From: Cohaesibacteraceae bacterium
GTDB lineage: Bacteria; Pseudomonadota; Alphaproteobacteria; Rhizobiales; Cohaesibacteraceae
Assembly: GCA_016764535.1 (NCBI GenBank)
Contig: JAESRR010000034.1
Span: 9,454-14,906 of the forward strand
Length of the DNA: 5,453 nt
Direction: 5' to 3'
The translations under genes and the position numbers were made by a program. Below the pieces are notes generated by a model, which worked only from the letters and a program-made list of their open reading frames with translations, was not told where the DNA came from and made no database searches. Below, one piece after another: positions 1 to 5,259 of this stretch (positions within the stretch are counted from its first letter, which is position 1; each line of letters begins with the position of its first letter).

Positions 1-264
1 CAGGCTCACGGCACTGTTCATTACCGAGACAGCATTGGCCTCCAGCAATTCAACCGAAAAATTCCCCAAATGTTCTTCAAGTCGAGCTCTCCAGGTCAAT
101 TGAACCAAATTACCTGGTTGAATCACGGAATGCATACGCTTTGAGCGACCTCCCCTCACCAATCCCGACCTGCGGCCATGGTTTGGGGTATAGACTTCAA
201 GAACAACCGAACTTTCGCCCTGACGTCGGGCGCCAAGGACTATTCCAATATCTTGCCAGTCCAT
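1..264 (-). CDS. recO: DNA repair protein RecO, N-terminal part (cut by window edge)
   Basis: The first 88 codons of RecO are visible; the rest lies beyond base 1. RecO works with RecR in the RecF pathway: it binds single-stranded DNA and SSB and helps load RecA at gaps. The visible part begins MDWQDIGIVLGARRQGESS and continues through a stretch ending in HGRRSGLVRGGRSKR (about residues 29-43) and then IQPGNLVQLTWRARLEEHLG. This is the pattern of the RecO N-terminal OB-fold domain as found in alphaproteobacteria, including the basic GLVRGGRS segment. The ATG at 264-262 is preceded six bases upstream by GACAGG, a modest ribosome binding site. Only 15 bp separate it from the era stop codon, so it is the next gene of the same transcript. 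The zinc-binding and C-terminal regions cannot be judged here. Identity is a family-level recognition with high confidence. Confidence 0.93.
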   Translation of the reverse strand, partial: MDWQDIGIVLGARRQGESSVVLEVYTPNHGRRSGLVRGGRSKRMHSVIQPGNLVQLTWRARLEEHLGNFSVELLEANAVSVMNSAVSL

Positions 265-279
265 AATATGCCTGTCATT

Positions 280-1191
280 TTATCTCGGAAATTCCAGTCC
301 CATTTCACGATAACGCTCGGGGTCATCGATCCAGCGTTCACGTACCTTGACGAATAGAAACAAATGGACTTTCTTTTCAAGGACTGCACAGAGTTCCTTG
401 CGAGACGCCATGGAAATATCGCGAATTGTCGCGCCTTTTTTCCCCAGCACTATTTTCTTTTGATTTTCCCGCTGAATGTAAACCACCTGTTCAATACGAA
501 CGCTGCCATCCTTGCGATCTTCCCATTTTTCTGTTTCCACCGTTGAAGAGTATGGCAATTCCTCGTGCAGACGTAAAAACAGCTTTTCTCGTGTAATCTC
601 GGCTGCAAGTTGGCGCATCGGCATATCGGATACGACATCTTCGGGATAATGCCATGGACCCACCATCATATTTTCAGCAAGATAATCCATCAGGGCATCG
701 CAACCCTGACCATTCAATGCAGATATCATGAAGGTTGCGTTGAAATTGACCCGGGCATTTGCTTCCTCAGTCAATTTGAGGAGCTTTTCCCGTTGAATCA
801 TATCAATTTTATTGATGACCAATACTTTTGGTTGATCAATATGTTCGAGCTTGCGGAGAATCTCCATAGCCTCGTGATTTAATCCCTTACGAGCATCTAT
901 CAATACAGCAACGAGATCAGCGTCACCGGCACCGCCCCAGGCGGTTCTAACCATCGCTGTATCAAGCCGTCGTTTCGGCTGGAAAATTCCTGGCGTATCA
1001 ATGAAAACTATCTGGGTAGTGTTGCGGATCGCAATGCCACGTATAAGGGATCTGGTTGTTTGGACCTTATGCGTAACAATTGAAACCTTTGTGCCAACCA
1101 CCTGGTTCAACAGTGTAGATTTTCCGGCATTGGGTGCGCCGATCAGTGCTACAAACCCGCAACGGCTATCCGGTTTTTCGCTGGAAATCAT
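280..1191 (-). CDS. era: GTPase Era, 30S ribosomal subunit assembly factor
   Basis: Era is an essential GTPase that binds the 3' end of 16S rRNA and acts in late 30S maturation at the ribosome and inner membrane. With the ATG at 1191-1189 the protein has 303 residues, normal for the family. The G motifs are intact: GAPNAGKS (about 18-25), QTTR (44-47), DTPG (65-68), NKID (127-130) and SAL (157-159). The C-terminal KH domain carries the GKKG loop (about 250-253) followed by VRERWIDD. A GTG at 1200-1198 would add three residues, but the ATG is preferred. It overlaps the rnc stop as ATGA, and the AAGGA element upstream lies only two bases from the GTG and eleven from the ATG. Coupling to rnc translation is therefore likely. 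The pairing of RNase III with Era is conserved, and both proteins act on rRNA. Confidence 0.97.
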   Translation of the reverse strand: MISSEKPDSRCGFVALIGAPNAGKSTLLNQVVGTKVSIVTHKVQTTRSLIRGIAIRNTTQIVFIDTPGIFQPKRRLDTAMVRTAWGGAGDADLVAVLIDARKGLNHEAMEILRKLEHIDQPKVLVINKIDMIQREKLLKLTEEANARVNFNATFMISALNGQGCDALMDYLAENMMVGPWHYPEDVVSDMPMRQLAAEITREKLFLRLHEELPYSSTVETEKWEDRKDGSVRIEQVVYIQRENQKKIVLGKKGATIRDISMASRKELCAVLEKKVHLFLFVKVRERWIDDPERYREMGLEFPR

Positions 1192-1898
1192 TGTTTCCAC
1201 AATCCTTGTTTCATGAGAACTTCCTGAGCAGCTTTTTGTTCTGCCGCTTTTTTGGAATTTCCCATTCCTTCACCAATTCTTTTTCGATTAATCAACACTG
1301 CAATCTTAAATACAGGCGCGTGATCCGGGCCGCTTCGATCAATCTCCAAATATGTTGGTGGAGAAAAATGTTTGCCTTGCGCCCATTCCTGTAAAGTTGT
1401 TTTCGCGTCCCGGAGCGGACCAACCCAGTTTATCATTCGAGGGCGCCAAAATTTCTCTACAAATATACGGGCCTTGTCGAAACCTGAATCACGATGAACA
1501 GCGCCAATAACGGCTTCACACACATCGCCAAGTATGGCGGTTTTGTGAGCTCCACCACCAAGAACTTCACTTTCACCGAGCCTGATAGAGGAGCCCAGAT
1601 CAAGTTCAAGTGCAACATCTACACAGGTCTCATTGCGAACAAGTCCGGTTAGTCGCCGCGCAAGTTCACCTTCATCTGCGCGTGGAAATTCTACATACAA
1701 CATATCGGCAACAACCAACGCGAGAATTCGATCGCCAAGAAATTCCAGACGTTGATAGGTTTTGTCGGTTTCCTGTTTTGGAGACGCGACCGCACTGGAA
1801 TGGGTTAATGCAATATCAAGTAACATTCTATCTGAAAATGCATAACCGAGTTTGCGCTCTACATCTGATAAAGAAACAAGTTGTCTGAACTTATTCAT
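1188..1898 (-). CDS. rnc: Ribonuclease III
   Basis: RNase III cleaves double-stranded RNA, notably the stems that release 16S and 23S rRNA precursors, and also trims mRNAs. Starting at the ATG at 1898-1896 the protein has 236 residues. The N-terminal endonuclease domain (about 1-155) holds the signature RLEFLGDRIL (50-59), with E52 and D56 matching E. coli E41 and D45. Further on, ILGDVCEAVIG contains D125 and E128, matching D114 and the essential E117. The residue matching E. coli E38 is Gln (Q49). The double-stranded-RNA-binding domain spans about 164-232 and ends in the usual GNSKKAAEQKAAQ helix. The start is set by an ATGA overlap with the lepB stop. A longer reading to 1955 only adds sequence encoded inside lepB. 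The ribosome binding site is weak (AGGA 13 bases upstream), so translation probably depends on coupling to lepB. Confidence 0.96.
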   Translation of the reverse strand: MNKFRQLVSLSDVERKLGYAFSDRMLLDIALTHSSAVASPKQETDKTYQRLEFLGDRILALVVADMLYVEFPRADEGELARRLTGLVRNETCVDVALELDLGSSIRLGESEVLGGGAHKTAILGDVCEAVIGAVHRDSGFDKARIFVEKFWRPRMINWVGPLRDAKTTLQEWAQGKHFSPPTYLEIDRSGPDHAPVFKIAVLINRKRIGEGMGNSKKAAEQKAAQEVLMKQGLWKQ

Positions 1899-2650
1899 AG
1901 ACCATTGAATATCCTGCTCCAGCGTGCCGATGTTGGCCATTTCCAGAGCTGCCACGGTGAGGCATTGTCACCAATTGAAAAGAATGTAATTTCCGCTTTT
2001 CCGATCAGGTTTTCAAAAGGTACATACCCCACAAAGCTTGTTACCCGACTGTCAGTGGAATTATCCCGATTGTCACCCATAAAGAAATAATGCCCTTTGG
2101 GAACCTTGTAGACAATTGTGTTATCGAGGATACCATTTTCACGCAGATCCAGTGTGGTGTGAACCACCCCGTTTGGCAGAGTTTCCCGATAGCGTTTAAC
2201 AACCTGCTCGTTTCCAAAATCATCAATTTCAACAAAATCCTCAATGCGTTCCTTTTTAACAGCCGTGCCATTAATGTGAAGAACGCCTTCCTTCATTTGA
2301 ATGCGATCTCCCGGCAGGCCAATCAGTCTTTTAATATAATCGGTTTCATTATCTTTGGGCAATTTGAACACAATAACATCGCCGCGCTCCGGCTCACTGC
2401 CAAAAATGCGTCCATCAAATAAAGGCAGGGAAAGGGGGAAGGAATATTTGCTATAACCGTAGCTGTATTTTGAAACAAACAGATAATCACCAACCAAAAG
2501 AGTGGATTTCATGGATCCTGATGGAATACTGAATGGCTGGAAAAGAAAGCTCTTGACGACCAGCGCCAAAGCCAGAGCCTGGACAACGACCTTGACCGTT
2601 TCAATTAGTCCGCTCGCTTGCTGAACGTTCTGATCACTCGTCGTACTCAT
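1895..2650 (-). CDS. lepB: Signal peptidase I
   Basis: LepB removes signal peptides from exported proteins at the outer face of the inner membrane. The protein has 251 residues. One hydrophobic segment (about 18-37) anchors it; a second anchor, present in the longer E. coli enzyme, is absent, as is common in alphaproteobacteria. Box B, IPSGSMKSTL, gives the nucleophile S46. Box D, DYIKRLIGLPGD, gives the general base K107. Box E, GDNRDNSTDSR, is at 192-202. The Ser-Lys dyad is therefore complete and the enzyme should be active. The ATG at 2650-2648 has a purine-rich GAGAG element eight bases upstream. It follows the largest gap of the window, which contains a promoter candidate and a palindrome, so lepB probably heads its own transcription unit (lepB-rnc-era-recO), in addition to any read-through from acpS. 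Confidence 0.97.
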   Translation of the reverse strand: MSTTSDQNVQQASGLIETVKVVVQALALALVVKSFLFQPFSIPSGSMKSTLLVGDYLFVSKYSYGYSKYSFPLSLPLFDGRIFGSEPERGDVIVFKLPKDNETDYIKRLIGLPGDRIQMKEGVLHINGTAVKKERIEDFVEIDDFGNEQVVKRYRETLPNGVVHTTLDLRENGILDNTIVYKVPKGHYFFMGDNRDNSTDSRVTSFVGYVPFENLIGKAEITFFSIGDNASPWQLWKWPTSARWSRIFNGL

Positions 2651-2658
2651 CTGTGTTT

Positions 2659-2665
2659 CTCTCTT
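2659..2665 (-). promoter_or_regulatory. Ribosome binding site of lepB
   Basis: AAGAGAG on the minus strand lies eight bases upstream of the lepB ATG, a suitable spacing for a Shine-Dalgarno element of moderate strength. It supports the chosen start and lies just downstream of the palindrome at 2670-2686. Confidence 0.6.
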
Positions 2666-2669
2666 ATGG

Positions 2670-2686
2670 TTACATCATCGATGTAA
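2670..2686 (-). repeat. Perfect 17-bp inverted repeat in the lepB leader
   Basis: On the minus strand TTACATC-GAT-GATGTAA has two perfect 7-base arms around a 3-base centre. It lies 5 to 21 bases downstream of the candidate -10 box, so it would cover roughly +1 to +17 of the transcript. As DNA it has the size and position of a repressor operator. As RNA it could form a small hairpin at the 5' end of the leader. No flanking T-tract follows, so it is not a terminator. The function is inferred only; I do not recognise it as the site of a particular regulator. Confidence 0.5.
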
Positions 2687-2691
2687 TATTT

Positions 2692-2720
2692 ATTCTATCC
2701 AGATAGTGCCGGACCTTCAA
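2692..2720 (-). promoter_or_regulatory. Candidate sigma70-type promoter for lepB-rnc-era-recO
   Basis: On the minus strand the -35 hexamer TTGAAG (2715-2720) and the -10 hexamer TAGAAT (2692-2697) are separated by exactly 17 bases. They match the consensus at four and five of six positions. The predicted start of transcription is near 2685, giving a leader of about 35 bases before the lepB ATG. This is the only gap of the cluster large enough for a full promoter region. The call rests on pattern and position alone. Confidence 0.55.
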
Positions 2721-2744
2721 ACATGCAAAGGGGTTTAGCCGGAC
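2708..2744. repeat. Two direct copies of GCCGGAC around the lepB promoter
   Basis: GCCGGAC occurs at 2708-2714 and again at 2738-2744, 30 bases apart, about three helical turns. The first copy lies in the promoter spacer directly against the -35 hexamer; the second lies upstream within the loop of the hairpin at 2731-2750. The same-face spacing would suit a regulator binding both, but seven-base repeats can also arise by chance. Confidence 0.3.
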
Positions 2745-2750
2745 AAACCC
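2731..2750 (-). terminator. Weak hairpin downstream of acpS, doubtful terminator
   Basis: GGGTTT and AAACCC form 6-base arms around an 8-base loop, about 47 bases past the acpS stop codon. On the minus strand the following bases are CCTTTGCATG, which is not a proper U-tract. It may attenuate read-through from acpS into lepB or protect the 3' end of the upstream message, but an efficient intrinsic terminator is unlikely. Confidence 0.25.
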
Positions 2751-2796
2751 GTTGAAGCAATCATTGTTGGAAATTTTTAGGCAAATTCACGTGATA

Positions 2797-3201
2797 TCAG
2801 GGGTTTTCCGGTATCGCTGAAATAATTACGACCGCCTGGGCCAAAGGATATTCGTCTGAAATCGTGAGATCCACTTGCGGACGATACCCTTCGGGTACCA
2901 ACGAATTCAATAAATCAAGGGCTCCACCTGTCAGGATCATCACCGGTTTGCCTGAAACGTGATTTTCAACTCCCAGGTCTTTCCAGTAAACACCTTGGGA
3001 AAACCCACTTCCAAGAGCTTTTGCGCAAGCTTCCTTTGCTGCAAAACGTTTGGCATATGAAGCTGCGCGATTCTTGTTGCGGTCAGACCTAGTGCGTTCT
3101 TCATCAGTGAACACACGTTTGAGAAATCTGTCACCAAATCGCTCAATACTGCTTTCAATTCGGCGAATATCTGTCAAATCATTTCCCAGGCCGAGGATCA
3201 T
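2797..3201 (-). CDS. acpS: Holo-[acyl-carrier-protein] synthase
   Basis: AcpS transfers 4'-phosphopantetheine from coenzyme A to the conserved serine of acyl carrier protein, switching it on for fatty acid and lipid synthesis in the cytoplasm. The protein has 134 residues, a typical size. The N-terminal motif [15 protein letters not shown] supplies the magnesium ligand D8. The second signature, [13 protein letters not shown] (52-64), supplies E57. The TDEER segment (32-36) is also typical. The ATG at 3201-3199 shares one base with the pdxJ stop (TAATG). Only a distant AGG precedes it, so translation is likely coupled to pdxJ. pdxJ-acpS is a widely conserved pair. A 146-bp gap follows before lepB. 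Confidence 0.96.
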   Translation of the reverse strand: MILGLGNDLTDIRRIESSIERFGDRFLKRVFTDEERTRSDRNKNRAASYAKRFAAKEACAKALGSGFSQGVYWKDLGVENHVSGKPVMILTGGALDLLNSLVPEGYRPQVDLTISDEYPLAQAVVIISAIPENP

Positions 3202-3983
3202 TATGAAACCGGGCCTGCTTCGAATCCGCGTGCTTCATCCATGAGCTTGCGCATTTTCAATATGGCATCTTCCAATCCGGTAAAAATTGCCTCGCCGATC
3301 AAAAAATGACCAATGTTCAATTCAACCAGATCCGGTATTTCAGCAATCGGTTTTACGTTATCAAAGGTCATTCCGTGCCCGGCATGAACTTCCAGCCCCA
3401 GTTCCGATCCCAGCCGCGCCATTTCCTGGTATCGTTTTAATTCTGCCTTCGCCAGGATTTGGTTATTCCCGGCAAATGCATCACAATATGTGCCTGTATG
3501 CAGCTCCACAACGGGAGCGCCCAAAGACACAGCTGCACGGAGCTGGATCTCGGTTGCCTCAATAAACAGGGAAACCCTGCTGCCACTTTCTCCAAGCTGT
3601 CGGATCATTGGCGCGAGATGATTATGTCCACCTGCTGCATCCAGTCCACCCTCTGTGGTCTTTTCTTCACGCTTTTCAGGGACAAGACACACTGCATGAG
3701 GTTTGGTCTCAAGTGCAATATCCAGCATTTCAGACGTAGCTGCCATTTCGAAATTCAGCGGAATATCAATCGAATTATGAATTTTCCGGATATCTTCATC
3801 TGAAATATGCCGACGATCTTCGCGCAGATGGGCAGTAATGCCATCAGCACCCGCTTTTTGGGCGACGATTGCTGCACGAACCGGATCTGGATAACTGGAC
3901 CCCCGTGCATTTCTAACTGTCGCTACATGATCGATATTTACGCCAAGACGCAATTTGCGCTTTGGTAATGCCGCGAATGACAT
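3201..3983 (-). CDS. pdxJ: Pyridoxine 5'-phosphate synthase
   Basis: PdxJ condenses 1-deoxyxylulose 5-phosphate with 3-amino-2-oxopropyl phosphate to form pyridoxine 5'-phosphate, the ring-closing step of the DXP-dependent vitamin B6 route. It is a cytoplasmic TIM-barrel enzyme. The 260-residue protein shows [15 protein letters not shown] (14-28), HLREDRRHI (52-60) with H52 and R54 matching E. coli H45 and R47, NFEMAAT with E79 matching E72, [23 protein letters not shown] (200-206) and ELNIGH (221-226). All major family motifs are present. The start is the ATG at 3983-3981, eight bases after a strong AAGGAAG element. An upstream ATG at 4049 would add 22 residues unlike the family and overlap the previous gene. 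The gap from the DUF2062 stop is 16 bp, so the two are co-transcribed. Confidence 0.97.
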   Translation of the reverse strand: MSFAALPKRKLRLGVNIDHVATVRNARGSSYPDPVRAAIVAQKAGADGITAHLREDRRHISDEDIRKIHNSIDIPLNFEMAATSEMLDIALETKPHAVCLVPEKREEKTTEGGLDAAGGHNHLAPMIRQLGESGSRVSLFIEATEIQLRAAVSLGAPVVELHTGTYCDAFAGNNQILAKAELKRYQEMARLGSELGLEVHAGHGMTFDNVKPIAEIPDLVELNIGHFLIGEAIFTGLEDAILKMRKLMDEARGFEAGPVS

Positions 3984-3991
3984 CGTGACTA

Positions 3992-3998
3992 CTTCCTT
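3992..3998 (-). promoter_or_regulatory. Ribosome binding site that fixes the pdxJ start
   Basis: AAGGAAG on the minus strand lies eight bases before the ATG at 3983-3981. It is the strongest Shine-Dalgarno element of the window and selects this ATG over the in-frame ATG at 4049, which would extend into the DUF2062 gene. Confidence 0.75.
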
Positions 3999-3999
3999 G

Positions 4000-4578
4000 T
4001 TAATTGTCCTGACGAGCTGACCGGGAGAGTTTATTCTTCTTTCGAGCAATGCGGAGGCGTCGGCGATCCTGGTAGGATTTTACAGTATAAAAAACGACAA
4101 AATAGGACACAACAGCCATGCTCAGCCCGATCGGGATGGAACCGACCAGCATTGGTTTTAGCAATGGCCACAATGAATCGAACGATTTTTCCCAAAAATG
4201 GCCTTTAATTGATAACTCGGCGACATCCCCGGGCGCTTTGTCTGAATTCAGTAAAAAAAGACCCAGTTTATATGTACTCGCCCATATGAACGGGAAAGTC
4301 AGTGGATTTCCGATTGATGTGCCCAAAGCGGAGGCAAGCATATTTCCCCGGGCAATGTATGCCAATAAAAAGCCAACAAGAAAATGAAACCCCACAAAAG
4401 GTGTGCACGAGGATGCTGCACCACAGGCAAACCCGATTGCAATAACGTGCGGAGATCCAGACAGTCGAAGAACGCGCTTTGAAAAATACCGAGCGGATCG
4501 TGTCCAACTGGTTCTTGGCCACAATAAAATTCTGAATTTCTCCAAAAACTTTGGAGGGTGGCGGCGATCAAAAAGCAA
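4000..4578 (-). CDS. DUF2062 family inner-membrane protein, TTG start
   Basis: This 192-residue membrane protein belongs to the DUF2062 family, whose function is unknown to me. A basic, amphipathic N-terminal region (1-39, including RRHPPKF and LLWPRTSW) precedes the conserved core SGSPHVIAIGFACG (40-53), TPFVGFHF (59-66) and GNPLTFPFIW (90-99). Hydrophobic segments run at about 44-75, 80-110 and 143-166, and the C-terminal tail (167-190) is strongly basic, suggesting a cytoplasmic end. The start is TTG at 4578-4576. It is supported by GGAG seven bases upstream, by an in-frame stop eleven codons before it with no ATG or GTG between, and by the MLF-basic-PP opening that I associate with alphaproteobacterial homologues. 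Its place between pyrE and pdxJ fits the alphaproteobacterial rsh-acpS cluster. A role in the envelope is plausible, but unproven. Confidence 0.88.
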   Translation of the reverse strand: MLFDRRHPPKFLEKFRILLWPRTSWTRSARYFSKRVLRLSGSPHVIAIGFACGAASSCTPFVGFHFLVGFLLAYIARGNMLASALGTSIGNPLTFPFIWASTYKLGLFLLNSDKAPGDVAELSIKGHFWEKSFDSLWPLLKPMLVGSIPIGLSMAVVSYFVVFYTVKSYQDRRRLRIARKKNKLSRSARQDN

Positions 4579-4585
4579 ACTGACA

Positions 4586-4589
4586 CTCC
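4586..4589 (-). promoter_or_regulatory. Ribosome binding site of the DUF2062 gene
   Basis: GGAG on the minus strand lies seven bases before the TTG codon at 4578-4576 and is the reason for accepting that non-ATG start. It directly abuts the 3' arm of the hairpin at 4590-4605. Confidence 0.65.
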
Positions 4590-4605
4590 GAGAGAACGGT
4601 CTCTC
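4590..4605 (-). repeat. Inverted repeat / hairpin just upstream of the DUF2062 ribosome binding site
   Basis: On the minus strand GAGAGA-CCGT-TCTCTC has perfect 6-base arms and a 4-base loop; an additional U-G pair could extend it. It starts two bases downstream of the TATAAT box and ends right at the GGAG element. It could be an operator at the transcription start, or an RNA stem that limits ribosome access. Lack of a T-run excludes an intrinsic terminator for pyrE. Confidence 0.45.
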
Positions 4606-4607
4606 AC

Positions 4608-4613
4608 ATTATA
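4608..4613 (-). promoter_or_regulatory. Candidate -10 box (TATAAT) before the DUF2062 gene
   Basis: A perfect TATAAT hexamer lies on the minus strand in the 66-bp gap between pyrE and the DUF2062 gene. With 16-18 base spacing no good -35 hexamer is present: the stretch there is A-rich and includes CCAAAG. The promoter is therefore possible but only half supported, and expression may come mainly from the upstream pyrE transcript. Confidence 0.35.
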
Positions 4614-4644
4614 GACTGATTTTTGTTAACTTTGGATTGTCATA

Positions 4645-5232
4645 TTAGCTAACCAATCCCCGGGAACCCGGTTTAATTGCCGGAATACCGGCCATTTCAT
4701 CGGGTATTTCATCAACTTTATATGCTGGCACCCTGTATTGCGCCAGCGATATCAATGGTACCCCGACATCCGCTTCACCGGCTGACCTATCCACGATACA
4801 CGCAGCAGCCACAACGTTCGCTCCCAGGCTATTGAGGCAATTAATGCACTCTCGGCTGGACAGTCCGGTAGAAACAATATCCTCGACCATAAGAACACGG
4901 GAATTTTCGGGTATTTCAAATCCACGACGCAATGCAAATTTTCCGTCCTGGCGTTCGACGAAGGCCGCAGGCACCCCCAGATGCCGTGCTGTCTCATAAC
5001 CAGGTATGATACCTCCGACAGCAGGGCTAACAATCATATCTATTGTCCCAATACCACTTTGTCGAACTGCATCTGCCAATGCTCTGCACAGTTTTTCAGA
5101 TTGTTCGGGGTACATGAACACACGTGCTTTTTGCAAAAAAACCGGACTTCTCAAGCCCGAGGACAGTATAAAATGCCCTTCGAGGATCGCGTCGCACTCT
5201 TTGAAAATTTTTAATACATCTTCTGTCTGCAT
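4645..5232 (-). CDS. pyrE: Orotate phosphoribosyltransferase
   Basis: PyrE joins orotate to PRPP to give orotidine 5'-phosphate, the fifth step of de novo pyrimidine synthesis, in the cytoplasm. The protein has 195 residues and belongs to the shorter OPRT subgroup common in alphaproteobacteria. The N-terminal part contains [10 protein letters not shown] (20-29), followed by [12 protein letters not shown] (69-80). The PRPP-binding signature [14 protein letters not shown] (113-126) is intact with its E117-D118 pair, and the flexible-loop region [13 protein letters not shown] (93-105) is present. The ATG at 5232-5230 lies 27 bp after the rsh stop codon. The ribosome binding site is unclear: GGAC elements occur within a small tandem repeat just upstream. 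Immediate adjacency to rsh suggests the two are co-transcribed. Confidence 0.95.
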   Translation of the reverse strand: MQTEDVLKIFKECDAILEGHFILSSGLRSPVFLQKARVFMYPEQSEKLCRALADAVRQSGIGTIDMIVSPAVGGIIPGYETARHLGVPAAFVERQDGKFALRRGFEIPENSRVLMVEDIVSTGLSSRECINCLNSLGANVVAAACIVDRSAGEADVGVPLISLAQYRVPAYKVDEIPDEMAGIPAIKPGSRGLVS

Positions 5233-5233
5233 A

Positions 5234-5252
5234 AGTCCGTTTAGTCCCGTTT
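5234..5252. repeat. Short imperfect tandem repeat before pyrE
   Basis: AGTCCGTTT (5234-5242) is followed directly by AGTCCCGTTT (5243-5252), differing by one inserted C. On the minus strand this places two GGAC-like elements in the 27-bp gap between rsh and pyrE. It looks like a small local duplication and may provide a weak ribosome binding site; nothing more can be claimed. Confidence 0.4.
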
Positions 5253-5259
5253 GCCTTGA

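Noticed and set aside
610..882. Plus-strand open frame opposite era (about 90 codons)
   Set aside because: It is antisense to a well-conserved GTPase, has no recognisable domain, and matches the usual shadow of a real gene; the same applies to all other plus-strand frames of 60-114 codons.
1192..1200. GTG start for era three codons upstream
   Set aside because: The AAGGA element would lie only two bases away, and the ATG at 1191 forms the same ATGA overlap as the lepB-rnc junction.
1899..1955. Upstream in-frame extension of rnc starting MAALEMANIG
   Set aside because: The 19 extra residues are encoded inside lepB in another frame, resemble nothing in RNase III, and the ATGA junction at 1898 gives the normal family length.
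2090..2422. Plus-strand open frame of 110 codons opposite lepB
   Set aside because: lepB motifs on the other strand are complete, and the antisense frame shows no domain or ribosome binding site worth noting.
2663..2672. Possible CtrA half-site (GTAACCAT) in the lepB leader
   Set aside because: It is a single half-site with a mismatch to TTAACCAT, without a second half at the usual spacing, and overlaps the palindrome arm.
2731..2750. Strong intrinsic terminator for acpS
   Set aside because: The 6-base stem has a long loop and no U-tract after it, so only a weak hairpin is annotated.
3984..4049. Upstream in-frame extension of pdxJ starting MLERRINSPG
   Set aside because: It would overlap the end of the DUF2062 gene and lacks a good ribosome binding site, while the ATG at 3983 has AAGGAAG at ideal spacing.
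4299..4607. Minus-strand frame of 102 codons overlapping the DUF2062 gene
   Set aside because: The alternative frame carries the family motifs SPHVIAIGF, TPFVGFHF and GNPLTFPFIW; this one has none and is a shadow.
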